From the NCBI RefSeq assembly GCF_954871325.1, contig NC_088775.1, positions 56,397,561-56,461,560 of the forward strand: DNA of 64,000 nt, given 5' to 3'. The stretch comes from Gordionus sp. m RMFG-2023 (lineage: Eukaryota; Nematomorpha; Gordioida; Chordodea; Parachordodidae). This document shows positions 22,441 through 32,713 of this stretch, piece by piece (within the stretch, counting starts at the first letter, position 1; each line of letters begins with the position of its first letter). Below the pieces are notes generated by a model. It saw nothing but the letters and a program-made list of their open reading frames with translations. It was not told the origin of the DNA and did not search any database. The position numbers were made by a program, and so were the translations under genes.

Positions 22441-23579
22441 AGAATTTCTAGAAGATTCTGATGAAGCATCAACATCACTGATGAAAGCTATGAGGATGAA
22501 CTTAAAAGATTCATATAAGATAAATAACGACAATATTTTGAAGTTTTGGAAGCAGGAATATTCATTTCTTTTTTGAGAAAATTATCGAGTAAATTTTGTC
22601 AGCTGCAAGTTTGGCTTCTAGTGAAAAGTTTTTTTCTGTAGCCAATCTCTTATTAGAGGAAAGGCGTACACAATTAAAATAAAAAAATATGGACATTCTT
22701 CTTTTTCTAAATAAATTTCGATTTATAGATTATATTTATTTTTTGTTATTAATATGGATTATGAAATTAGAGAAATAAATAGAATGAATTCAAAAAAGTG
22801 TAAAATTATAACAATAGTTTTGAAAAATTAAAAAACACCGTGAAATTTCGGGCGTGACGGACCTGAATCAAAATATTGCTTGTCGTGAGCGGGCAGGTCG
22901 GGGCGAAAATTTTTTAATGGTAAGCGTGAATGGGCGTAAATTTTTTTTATAACCACCGTGAGCGGGCGGGTCGTGAATTGAAAATTAAGCCCGCGCCCAC
23001 CTAAACTCTACCATAACTTAAATCATTTGAATATATTATAATGATCAGATATATTTTATATTCAATTTAATTGCAATTCTAAAAGTATATAAAATATTTT
23101 TATTGTTAAATCACTTTTATATAACATTAATCTATGTACATAATAAGTAATAAACAAATATATTATGAAAATAAATAATTAAAATAATATTTAAAATAAA
23201 ATATCGAAGATTTCTTTTTAGAAATACTAAAATTTTAAATTTATCAGAGGTCAGCCTGCGGCGATGGTAACTGTCAATATCACCAGCTTCACTAAAAAGA
23301 GATTATCGCACACTTTTAGAATGCGCAAAAAAAATAACAATATGTCAGAATGTTAATTAATTATTAAAAAAATATACATAAAAATGGATTTCGAATTTAT
23401 TTATAAAAATAAATGATTTTAAATATAACTTTTTTTAAAAATTTTATAACATTTTATTTTTGAAGACGCCATTTTATATCGGATCGAATCGGAAAATTTT
23501 ATAATATTAACCGATAACCGATATTTTAAAATGGGATCGGCACTATCCGACATAAAATATCGGTACATCCCTACTCATT

Positions 23580-24168
23580 GGATAAAAAAAATACTTCATT
23601 TATTTTGTATTTTATTTCAATTTTTGACATTATTAATTGTTAGTATAATTCTGATCTCAATGTAGTGAGAAATTATCTATTATTCAAAAAAATAATTAGT
23701 TTGTTAAATTTAGGGCTGTAAATCCTCCTTCTAAAAAAGGTTATGGTTCTCTGAACCCTATTCGATTTCAGGTTTGCAGTCTAGTAAAAAAAGTCATAAA
23801 ATGTAGTAAAAATAACAGAAACATCAGTTTTTTTAAAAATTTTATACTATATTTAGCATTTACCATAAAAATAATGTTATCATTATAATTAGAATAATAC
23901 AGTACAAATTAAAAAATAATATACTATTTGTTTTTTTTTAAATTTTTGGCACATAGCAAACAATTGCCACAAAACTATTAACCAAGATTTTTTTAAAAAG
24001 AGTATTAACAAATATTTTAATTTGGCTAATGCATCAGGGCGCCCAATTGGAAAATAACACTAGCTAAAATTAAGACTAATAAAACCACCATTATTCTATT
24101 AGCTTAAAAGATAAATTTTTAAATTTGGGTTAACAGTTTTATTTGAGGATATTCATAATAGTATTCGT
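23580..24168. other. AT-rich stretch, no gene seen
   Basis: TAGGGCTGTAAATCCTCC at 23711 resembles a hAT terminus of the TAGGGCTGT type but has no partner. Nothing else recognisable. Confidence 0.5.
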
Positions 24169-24332
24169 CAGAGAGCTGCATTCCCGTTCCGGGTACATGG
24201 GTCGGCCCGTATTTTAATTTTTTAAATTATATTGGACCTGGCCATATATTTTAAAGAAATTTGGGCCGGGCCGTAAAACTCTTTTTAAAGAATCTGGGCC
24301 ATGCATTCAAATAATACCTCTGCAGGTCTCTG
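24169..24332. mobile_element. 164 bp hAT-like MITE
   Basis: Ends CAGAGAGCTGCA and TGCAGGTCTCTG. The flanks GTATTCGT (24161-24168) and GTATATTCGT (from 24333) look like an 8 bp duplication in which the right copy has gained AT. Interior is GGGCC/GGCCC-rich. A related end starts at about 62228. Confidence 0.65.
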
Positions 24333-26203
24333 GTATATTCGTTTTATAAAAAAGGATGATTTCCGACCCACTGATATTTACTAATTAAAATTTTTAAACT
24401 GTTTGTACATATAGAAATTTTGTTTGAGAGCAGCTTTTCATTTAAAAAAATATTAAATTAACTCATGACTATCAATATATTATTTTTCAATAATTTCCCG
24501 ACTGGATCTCCTTAAACATTAACCATTTTTTTATAACCATATTTATCATGGTTTCAATGAGAATATTTATGTTATTATATGATAATAGATTTGAATATAA
24601 TTTCGTTTTTAATCCTTTATTTTTTTTTCTCCCTACTTCATTTTGTTGTATATACATTTTGAGTACAGGTTCAGAATCAGCAATGAGTTTAATAAGGCCC
24701 ATCATATTGCTTTCTTGTTGCCTGTTTCCCCAGAAGGCTAGTTACTAGATATTAAATAACTTAGACAACTTATACTTATGATAGAACGGTTATTATCCAC
24801 ACATTCTTTCTGGGGTATTATATATTGTAATATGGAGTTTTTATTATGTGAAAGCCTTCTATAATCGGCCATCATATGTGCCTGTGAAGATTCATGCACA
24901 ATAATATCACGATTAAATTTCATGATCATTATCTGAGTCAGATACTATATATTTTACGTTATTATAGTACACTTTTAAAAAATAATCATTGAATTCCCAC
25001 TTTTTACTTCTTTTTTCTTAAATTGCGATTTATTACCCTTTATTAAATGAGGATAAACTAGGGCTGTGTCGATCCACATATTTTTCACCGATCCGATATT
25101 TTCCTATATTGATTCAAAACCGATCCGATACCGATACGGATCCGATATTTATACTGATTTCTAATCACCCCGATTTGAACCAAATGTAATTAATGAAATC
25201 AATATTTTTTATGCAAAAAATCGAATTATGAATTTAATTTAATTTTTTTATTTCTACAATTAAGACTATAATAAAAAAATATATATTTAATAATATATCC
25301 ATTTTATGTTGGTATGAATTATAATTTTAATATTTAATATATAAAAAATAAATATGAGAGCCTCTAGATTTTCTGGGAATAATTCTACGATATGGACTAT
25401 CTATATCACCTGCCGTACTGAAGGCAGACTCAGGTGATTCCACAGATAACGCATTTTGCAAAATTATCTTTGTCTTTTGTAAAATATTTCCATAATTCAC
25501 ATACCATATTAAAAAAATTCTTTCATTTAAAGTACAAATAAAAATATTGGCGCTTTTTAAAAAGATTTAAAATAAATAAAACTTTGGGTGTTCCTTTCTA
25601 TTTTTATAAAAAAAACTTTTAAAATACTATAAATCTATTTTAAAAAAGAAATAAAATTTAAAAAAATTATTTAGAAAATATTATAATAATGTAAAATAAA
25701 TATACACAACATAAAATAAAATAACAAAAAAAAGAAACGTAAAAAGATCTGATCGGATCGGATCGTTTTTTATAGGTATCGGCCCAATCCGATATTTTCG
25801 GAAAACGCTAAATATTGGTACCGATCCGATATTTAATATCGGCACAGCCCTAGTATAAACCATTAAATATTTAATAAAGAATTGACTTTGTTATTTGTCC
25901 AATTTTGAGTAATTTTCTTAAAAGATACTATTTCAAAGCTTTTCTTTATATCTTAAAATTAAGCCCAACATGTCTTTTTCTAATGTGGTCTGTCCATTTA
26001 TCATCTCTTATATTATGCGATGTGCAATTTTTAATTAAGCATTTTGGGAAAATAATTTATGACAAGAAATCTCGGATAACAACCTATTTTACTAAACATC
26101 TACCAAATTTTCCGTCAATACATATTAAATTAAATAATTAGTGGGGGAGGGGGGGGGTCCTTTTATTACATACATAAACCAGAAAATTGGTTATGGATGG
26201 TTG
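24333..26203 (-). mobile_element. Repeat copy 1: decayed hAT-like element
   Basis: Near-identical to 63071-63991 in the same orientation. Minus strand, N to C: PKCLIKNCTSHNIRDDKWTD followed by HIRKRH, a zinc-finger-like C-x4-C-x17-H-x4-H near 26035-25960; VHESSQAHMMADYRRLSHNK near 24900; and the open stretch 24705-24487 with MGLIKLIADSEPVLKMYIQQ. The last part resembles the helical region before the catalytic domain of DUF4371-type hAT transposases; this family call is tentative. The copies share both outer limits, but no inverted ends are evident. Copy 1 carries a further insertion (25059-25852) and about 170 bp (24760-24925) that copy 2 lacks. Confidence 0.6.
25059..25852 (-). mobile_element. 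Non-autonomous member of hAT family 'GATCGG'
   Basis: Ends TAGGGCTGTGTCGATCC and, reversed, TAGGGCTGTGCCGATATTAA. Flanks are GGATAAAC (25051-25058) and GTATAAAC (25853-25860). The second copy of the host repeat has a single GTATAAAC (63655-63662) and no insertion, so this is a verified insertion with an 8 bp duplication and one later change. Both ends carry GGATCGG/CCGATCC repeats. On the minus strand the BED finger start ELWKYFTKDKDNFAKCVICG and the dimerisation tail ESAFSTAGDIDSPYRR survive; everything between is deleted. Confidence 0.9.
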
Positions 26204-26764
26204 TTTTTCGAAAAATACGATTTTTTTAAATTGAGATAAGTTAAAAAATAATGATTTTATAAATATAAGTTATATGTCATTTTGTTAAAGGCCTTTTATT
26301 AAATATTAAGGATTTTTTTGAAATAATATTGTTGCGGTTTTTTTTACGTTATAAATTTTAAACATAAAAATTCCAGGTGTTTCGCTTTCCAATTTTTTTT
26401 GAATTTAATATTTTCTTATTCTCTAACCTTATATCTATTCACACAGCCATGGGTTTTTTAGTTATTACGATAAAAATAAATATTTTTTTCAAAAATAGAT
26501 GGCGCTCCTTTATAAAATAACGTGTTGGTTATAATTATTTTTTTAAACTATATTTCATTTTTAAACATAAATAATAAGATTTTCCAGCATTAATATCATG
26601 AAATGAGATTATTTAGCTGCGGTTATAATCATTTTTTTTAATAAAAAATTTTAATTTTTGAAAAATTATTTTTAAAATTTTGAAGATATAATAGATAAAT
26701 TAAAATTTATGAAAGATATTACCTATTTTCGGTTTTTCATTAAATATAGTTTTTTTGACGCCAT
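26204..26764. other. AT-rich stretch, no gene seen
   Basis: Homopolymer-rich sequence downstream of the broken gene that follows; nothing recognised. Confidence 0.6.
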
Positions 26765-28480
26765 GATAATTTCGTTTTGCGATAAATTATATGTACTCAG
26801 TAGCCGTTGATGGGCTGTTAAAATATTATTTTTTGGTATGAAAAGGATATCTTGTGCAACTGGATAAACAAAAGAATTTGTTGGTCCTTTAGGGTGAAGA
26901 AAATTAATTTTTACTTCATCTCTAAATACATTCTATTCTTGTACAAATCCTAACCACCAATCGTTTTCATATTCACATGTTACATATCCTCTAATCTCAT
27001 CGATTAACAGATCCTCAATCAAAGGATCCTCACGTGGATATACTATATTCTCCACAATAAATGTCTGCGAATTAGAATATTATTAGTGTGAGTTTAGTTA
27101 AGCCAATCGGAAACACTGCATGAATTTTTTGTGTCCCGGGTATTGAAATAGATTTACTAAATCTCTCACTTAGCTTTATTCTCTTCTTCTTCATAATCTG
27201 GTATAGTAGCATAAGAAAAATTTATACCTTTTATATGCTCTTCCGCATATATATAAAATTGTAAAGGTGTAATTATTTGATCAGTATAAGGTCTTTGTAA
27301 GCTCGCCTTGGCAACTAACCTTTTTACTGTGCCGCCTATGCCCTCGCAGGCACTTTTACCATGTGCCGTAGGAAAAAAATGACATTCTGCTTGAACACCA
27401 AAATCGATTTCATGGTAGCAAACAATGATGAAGTTTTTCTATTTTTATATTGCGCTGCTGAACCATCAGAAAAGTAGTAAATTTTTCTGGTGGAGTGTCG
27501 AGTTTATTTTTTAAAAAATGAATCAAATGCGATTGGAATAAATGGAATGAAACATTATTATGAATTAAGGATTCCGATATTACCACAAAACTTAGATTTT
27601 TTATTTGATCTCCTATTTTATAATAAAGTGAGAATGGGTGCAACGTAACTTGCGAAGTTGTCCAATGATAACCCTGAACTTCGTCTTGGACAATAACGGA
27701 ATAATTTTCTGAAAAGTCACAAATAATTACATAATGATTATTTTCTAAACTATTTTTAAGGTTATTGTGAAATGAATTTTGTTGTTCACAAATAAATGAA
27801 TGGCGTATGAGAATATTCATTTTATCGAAAAATTAAATTCGTCTAACGATTGAGAAATAGTCTCTAGAATTGTTCTATCTACGAAACCCACTGTTTAAAA
27901 GTAACAAGAGCTATATCATTTTTTATAAATAATTTTTCGATGCGTTCTTTTAAGAGTGCAGAGCCAGGACATTCGTTGCAGTCACCAAAATAACAGGTGG
28001 GTAAAGGGGGATTGCAAATCATTCTGCCTATAACATCTCTAGTTAATGTATCCTCACCATTTTTAGTCAATGTTGCTAATTCACAGCCTAAAATCATAAG
28101 TTTAATATTCTGGTATATGCTATAAACGCATACACTATTTGTTCAGCTAGCCCCTGCTAATATACAATTTTTTTGGTCTTAAGCTAGCAAATTTCGAAAA
28201 TTCAATTGTTAAGTTTGAATTACTCGCCTTAAAATGATTATATAATTCTTTCAGAACTAACCTTTTGAGCGTTCACTCGTTCCTTTTCAATGATAGATAT
28301 GCAATCTTTTTTTCCTGCTAATACTCTACTAACTTCATCACTGCAAATTTTTTTTTAACAATATCAACTGTTTTTGATTGAGATATTTTGCAGGCTTTCG
28401 ATTTGGAGTTGAAAGATCCCCTTTTATTCTAAAATGATTTTGGAATTATATGCCATATGATATGTAGCGTTGAATGTCGT
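26765..28480 (-). pseudogene. Broken copy of a conserved invertebrate protein family, function unknown
   Basis: I recognise this family from uncharacterised proteins of many invertebrates but know no tested function. Minus strand, N to C: PPNWSANKIKTTFNATYHMA near 28480; DEVSRVLAGKKDCIS near 28330; TNSVCVYSIYQNIKLMI near 28120-28080. Then an open stretch (28097-27879) follows with PTCYFGDCNECPGSALL, a cysteine cluster that may bind metal, and KQWVS. The open stretch 27820-27410 has CDFSENYSVIVQDEVQGYHW. FFPTAHGKSACEGIGGTVKR lies near 27385-27330, ASLQRPYTDQIITPLQFYIY near 27310-27240, and CEYENDWWLGFVQE near 26980. The order is complete; at least four stops or frameshifts break it. No introns are needed, so it may be a retrocopy or the gene of a mobile element; no flanking repeats were found. 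Confidence 0.8.
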
Positions 28481-28925
28481 TTTTATTTTATTTGCGCTCC
28501 AATTAGGAGGCAGAATGGTCAGCAATGATATTTAAAATTTTTAGATAAATTAGGATATTGTAATTTCATGTTATTGAGTATATCATTATTATCTTTTGTT
28601 AGGCAAAAAGTAAAATTTATGATTTCTCCATCATCAAACAAAGAGAAATATCTGCATCGCCCGTCATTCTTGACAGGATAGCTACTAGTTTATTATAATT
28701 GTGTATGTGTTATTAATTTCATAAAATAAATACCTTCGTCCATAAAAGAAATTTCTGAAGTTGTTTTGGATTATAAAGTTATTTAAAATTTTTAGAATAT
28801 AAAATGCTTCTTCAATATTCCAATAGGAAATTTTATTAAATAAGAATAATATTAAGTAATTCCTAATTATCTAATATATATATATATATAATTATTTTTC
28901 AACATTTATTAATATAATACTATAA
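28481..28925. other. AT-rich stretch with a TA microsatellite
   Basis: A (TA)n run near 28876-28890; otherwise nothing recognised. Confidence 0.6.
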
Positions 28926-28927
28926 AT

Positions 28928-29112
28928 TATTTTAGTCGAATAATTCGATCGAATAATAGAAAAAAATTTATTCGACGAATAATATATTTTCCTTATTCGA
29001 ATTCGATTCGTATTTTCGAATCGAATAATTATAATTTCCTTTTAAAAATTAAAAATAGTTATTCTTATTCGTAAAATACGAATCGAATCGAGTCGAATAT
29101 CGAATAACAAAT
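28928..29112. mobile_element. MITE of TTCGAATCGAATA palindromes
   Basis: Dense repeats of TTATTCGAATTCGATTCG and its complement make the whole element nearly self-complementary. Exact ends and target duplication are not clear. Confidence 0.6.
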
Positions 29113-30420
29113 AATTTATTTTAGGTATAGTTGTGAAAAAATTTTAAATATAAGAATACCTATTTAATAGTTTGAATTTTAAAATAGCAACAAACTTTGA
29201 ATCGTATGTGAATATGTAACACTTAATTATTTTATCTTCTATTTAATTAATTTTGCTAGATTAAGTAAAAAAAAATCTTTACTGGGATTCGAACCCCATG
29301 ACCTTCACATTTGTGAGCGAGGCTCTTGCCGATTAGGCCACAGACACTTTTAAAAAATCGTGAATTTTTAAATATATATTATAAATTGTGTTGTGACAGT
29401 GACATTGTGACTGTGACACGGCTTTTATACATATTATAGATTATAGATAGATATTATTAAATTTTATTTTTTATTATATAATTTATAAGTTTAAGTTAAA
29501 AAACATAGCGCAAAATCAACCAATATAATAATTTTTATACATTGGACAGGCAAGTTAAAAAAAATTATTAATAAGTGAGCAAACAGGTGTACCAAAACTT
29601 AACCATTGCAGTCGTCTAATCAGGATGACATCGGAAATAACAGATCATAATGGATTTTACCTCTGCCAAAATCCATTTATAAATGATATGCGTCTGCCAC
29701 TTTTATTTTCCCATGCATTTACCACCAGAGGTCTGCAAATAACAACATTTTCTGGTCCAATGGGAATTTAGTTAACATCATAAAGGACGGAACCACTAAG
29801 TTAGATTAAGAAAAAAAATAATCATTGCCGAACCTAAGTTCATCAAATCGACGCTCTTACCGATTAGGCCATAGACACTTCAAAATTCACTATTTTTGTG
29901 ATATGACTCCGACACTGAGAGTGTGACGGCTTTTATATATATCAGTTAGTTCTAGTATATATATATATATTATGATGTATAAGATGGTAATGGTTTCTTG
30001 GTAATGGAAGATGAATGAATGATTGATTAGATAGGATTCTATGGTAATTTAACGAATATTTTTTAAAAGAATATTAAAAATTTAAAAATATAAGAATACC
30101 TATTTAATCGTTTGAATTTTAAAGTAGCTACAAACTTTGAATCGTATCTATTTGATTAATTTTGCCAGATTAAGAAAAAAAAAAATATTTTGCCAGATTA
30201 AGAATAAAATTTTTTGCCGGGATTTGAACCTAAGTCCATTAGATTTGTAAACGACGCTCTTACCGATTGGGCCACAGACACTCTTACCGATTGGGCCACA
30301 GACACTTTTCAAAATTAACGATTTTTTAAATATATATATTATAAAATGTGAAAGTGTGACTGTCACAGTGTGACAAGGCTTTTTATATATATTATAGATA
30401 CTAAAATCTAAAAATCATCA
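29113..30420 (-). repeat. Three tandem tRNA-headed repeat units (SINE-like)
   Basis: On the minus strand three related units follow one another, each with TATAAAAGCC(G/T)TGTCAC, a run of GTGACA/TGTCAC palindromes, a tRNA-like head (30306-30215, 29879-29825, 29348-29281) and an AT-rich tail with CTTAATCTGGCAAAAT. The A-box-like part is GTGTCTGTGGCCTAATCGG and the B-box-like part GGTTCGAATCC. The D-arm resembles tRNA-Asn. The acceptor ends cannot pair, so these are not functional tRNAs. The middle unit has lost most of its B box. Matching units lie inverted at 59950-60690. Confidence 0.75.
30255..30306 (-). repeat. 24 bp duplication of the A-box part of a tRNA-like head
   Basis: CTTACCGATTGGGCCACAGA followed by CACT occurs twice in tandem, so this unit has two A-box-like segments before one B box. 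Confidence 0.85.
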
Positions 30421-30509
30421 TTTTAATTTTGATAAATGTAATATCTGGTCAATAAAGTTTTTAGCTCATTTCATACATTTTCACAATAGAATCCTAAATT
30501 AGGTTTATG

Positions 30510-30675
30510 CAAAGCTTATATAAGAGTATTTAAAAATTGTATCTGTTTCTAGATACATTTTAAAAATTGTATCTGTATCAAGATAACTTTTTAGACGATG
30601 TATCTGGATCTAGATAACTTTTTAGACTATGTATCTATATCTAGATCCATTTAAAAAGTATCTTTTAACAACTTT
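30510..30675. mobile_element. MITE of GTATCTAGATAC repeats
   Basis: Four to five units of TGTATCTRKATCTAGATA type. Right end reversed CAAAGTTGTTAAAAGATAC. A solo end of the same kind, CAGAGTTGTTAAAGTATC, lies at 63040. hAT-like by terminus; left end uncertain. Confidence 0.55.
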
Positions 30676-30755
30676 GGAAATATTATAAAATCTAATTAAA
30701 TTATTAATATTTGTATTTACAATTATACAAATATCTTATATTATTTTAAACAATA

Positions 30756-31099
30756 CAGTGAACCCGATTGAACCCGGGTTCAATTAAAATTCCCAGGTTC
30801 GGTTCGGGGTTTTGAAAATTTTATAAACGGGGTTCAGGTTCGGTTTCAGATTTTGGTTTTCTTTTCCGGGTTCGGTTCGAATCCCTGGTTTTATATATGT
30901 GTTTTTTGTTTTAATTATGAAATAAATGAAAATATTCTTTCCCTATTTATAATTCAAATGTAGGTTTGAATACAAAAATGTTCAACCGGTTTTTAGAGGA
31001 ACCGAACCGATATTTTTATTTATTACGAACCGAATCTGAACCTTAAACCTTTATTTTTATTCGAACCTGAACCGATATTCGTTTCGGTTTGGATCCCTG
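30756..31099. mobile_element. MITE of GGTTCGGTTCG repeats
   Basis: Left end CAGTGAACCCGATTGAACCC, right end reversed CAGGGATCCAAACCG, both followed by repeats of GGTTCGGTTCG/CGAACCGAACC. Flanking 8-mers do not match. hAT-like by terminus and length. Confidence 0.6.
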
Positions 31100-31618
31100 G
31101 TTATATATAATAAATGGAAACCAAACTTAAATTTCATGGAATATTTACCTTAAGATTTCCGTCCTCCATGAACATATATAGCAGAGATGATTTACATATA
31201 TTTGAACATTTATGTATATATTTTTTTGTTCTCTTTGGTTTTAAAAGGGTGGACAGGTTTAATAAATATTTATAAAGTTATAATTTTTAATATTTAATTA
31301 AATTTTTTTAAAATTTTATATTTTTTTTCGGTCACAGGTTACTTTATTTGAATATCAAAATGTAATAGCATATAATTTATTTTTTTAAAAGATAAAATTA
31401 ATAAAGGTGGAAAATGTAGAAATTAGAACTATGCCATACTAAATATCGGATCGGATGGGCACCAATATCTCCAGTTTTCCAAAAATATCGGATCGGGCCG
31501 ATACCTGTAAAACCCGATTCGATCTTTTTACTTTTCTTTTTTTGTTATATGTATATTTATTTTACATTAATAATATTTTATAAATAATTTTTTATTAAAC
31601 AATGCAAATGCACAACGC

Positions 31619-31842
31619 CAGAGTTGTTAAACGCTACTTTAAACTAGCGCGCTACCGCTATTTGTCAAAAAAAGTAGCTCATTAATTATGATATTATATA
31701 TAAATTTTTATGTTTATACTTACCTTCATTATATTTTTATTTCAAAAAAAGTAGCGCCCTAAAAAATTAAATAATTACAAAAAAGGTAGCCGCTATTAGC
31801 TATACCTACCAAAAAAGTTAGCGCGCTACTTTAACAACTCTG
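31619..31842. mobile_element. 224 bp hAT-like MITE (CAGAGTTGTTAAA ends)
   Basis: Ends CAGAGTTGTTAAACGCTAC and, reversed, CAGAGTTGTTAAAGTAGCGC. Flanks CACAACGC (31611-31618) and CACAATGC (31843-31850) differ at one base. Interior has GCGCGCTAC/GTAGCGC repeats. Confidence 0.85.
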
Positions 31843-31986
31843 CACAATGCCTCTTATATTTTATTTATTTTTAAAAATAGATTTATAGTATTTTAAAAGT
31901 TTTTTTTATAAAAATAGAAAGGAACACCCAATTATTTATTTTAAACCTTTTTAAATAATGCCAATTTTATTATTTATACTTTAAAT

Positions 31987-32364
31987 CAGGGACAAGAACC
32001 CGAATTCAAACCCTGAACCTGAACCCTCAATGTTTCGCTGAACCCAAACCCTTTTTTAAAATATAGGGTTCAGGTTTTAATTTTAAAAAATTTATATATT
32101 AATTATAAAAAAAACATTTTTTGATCATTTTTTCGTGTAATTATTTTTGTTATTTATTAAATTTTTAAATTGTAATGTAGTATTATAATTATGATGATAA
32201 ATTATTTTTATGGTGACACTAATTAAAATAAATTTTTTAAAAAAATGATGTTTAATAAGGCATTATTTTTCTGGTCTCCGAACCCTGAACTCGAACCGGG
32301 TTCAGAGATTTTTCACTGAACCCAAACCCGAACCCATTTTTTAGAAGGAGGGTTCTCGTCCCTG
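31987..32364. mobile_element. 378 bp hAT-like MITE (CAGGGACAAGAACCC ends)
   Basis: Ends CAGGGACAAGAACCC and GGGTTCTCGTCCCTG. Flanks CTTTAAAT (31979-31986) and TTTTAAAT (32365-32372) differ at one base. The uninterrupted relative at 25059-25852 has a single CTTTAAAT in this place (reversed, near 25530). Both ends are packed with GAACCC/GGGTTC repeats. Confidence 0.88.
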
Positions 32365-32713
32365 TTTTAAATAAAAAAATTTTAAATATGTCTGAATTAT
32401 GGAAATATTTTGCAAAAGATAAAGATAATTTTGCAAAATGCGTTATATATGCAATTCTAATTTCACAGGGAGGAATAAAGAAAAGTTTATTTAATACTAC
32501 CAATATCAGTAAACTTTTAAAAAATTATTTTAAAAATTAAAAAATTAAATTAATTGCATAATTCGATTTTTTGCATAAAAAATATTGATTTCTTTATTAC
32601 ATTTGGTTCTAAGAGGGGTGGTGAAAAATCAATATAAATATCGGATCGGTTTTAAACCAATATCGGATCGGATCGGTGAAAAATATGTGGATCGGCAGAG
32701 CCCTAGTAGAAAT

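Larger units (their letters stand above)
19537..23010 (+). mobile_element. hAT family 'GGGCGCGGGC': transposase on the plus strand, interrupted
   Basis: Left end TAATTTAACGGCGCGGGCC, right end reversed TAGAGTTTAGGTGGGCGCGG. Both ends have CGTGA/TCACG and GGGCG repeats. The transposase reads DYKNLGFLTITRH (about 20180-20220) and, after a 1.3 kb insertion, IKDFKLKTFVLATRAMDEK (21530-21590). VVSDNGANLISAFKDDETLA and CICHILNNI follow at 21663-21760, RWNSVYIMLQSFLKLYSEIQ at about 21890-21950, LDPNFK near 22230, and ASSEKFFSVANLLLEERRTQ at 22615-22675. This is a nearly complete hAT transposase order, from the catalytic region through the RW motif to the dimerisation tail. Several stops and frameshifts. 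No clear 8 bp duplication. Confidence 0.85.
19384..23573 (-). mobile_element. hAT family 'GATCGG': outer element of a three-level nest
   Basis: The two sides carry CCGATCCGATAT-type repeats (19409-19465 and 23480-23560) and the right end reads, reversed, TAGGGATGTACCGATATTTT. The left end is degenerate (TACTCCCGATACC). The minus strand at about 23300-23210 reads LFSEAGDIDSYHRRRLTSDK, then FKILVFLKRN, the dimerisation tail of a BED-type hAT. Possible flanks AGTCATTA and ACTCATTG match at 6 of 8. Most of the interior is another hAT (19537-23010). Smaller members of the family lie at 25059-25852 and 31424-32705. Confidence 0.72.
31424..32705 (+). mobile_element. hAT family 'GATCGG' member with perfect 8 bp duplication and two nested MITEs
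   Basis: Ends TAGAACTATGCC and GGCAGAGCCCTA, with GTAGAAAT exactly repeated on both sides (31416-31423, 32706-32713). Inner repeats are ATCGGATCGG. It is in the opposite orientation to the copy at 25059-25852, and the two align throughout apart from two insertions here (31619-31842, 31987-32364). On the plus strand, after the second insertion, it reads SELWKYFAKDKDNFAKCVI then LISQGGIKKSLFNTTNI, the BED finger start of the family transposase. The second BED cysteine is lost. The rest of the transposase is deleted. Confidence 0.88.

Noticed and set aside
24548-24748. 66-residue plus-strand frame (also 63293-63487)
   Set aside because: Antisense of the more plausible hAT-like minus-strand frame at 24705-24487; conserved between copies only because the repeat is.
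29281-29348. Functional tRNA gene (also 30215-30306, 60027-60093)
   Set aside because: A- and B-box-like parts are present but the acceptor ends do not pair and no sensible anticodon stem forms; the copies belong to longer repeat units.
32252-32503. 83-residue minus-strand frame
   Set aside because: It runs across a MITE end and the BED-finger strand of the hAT in antisense; a shadow frame.
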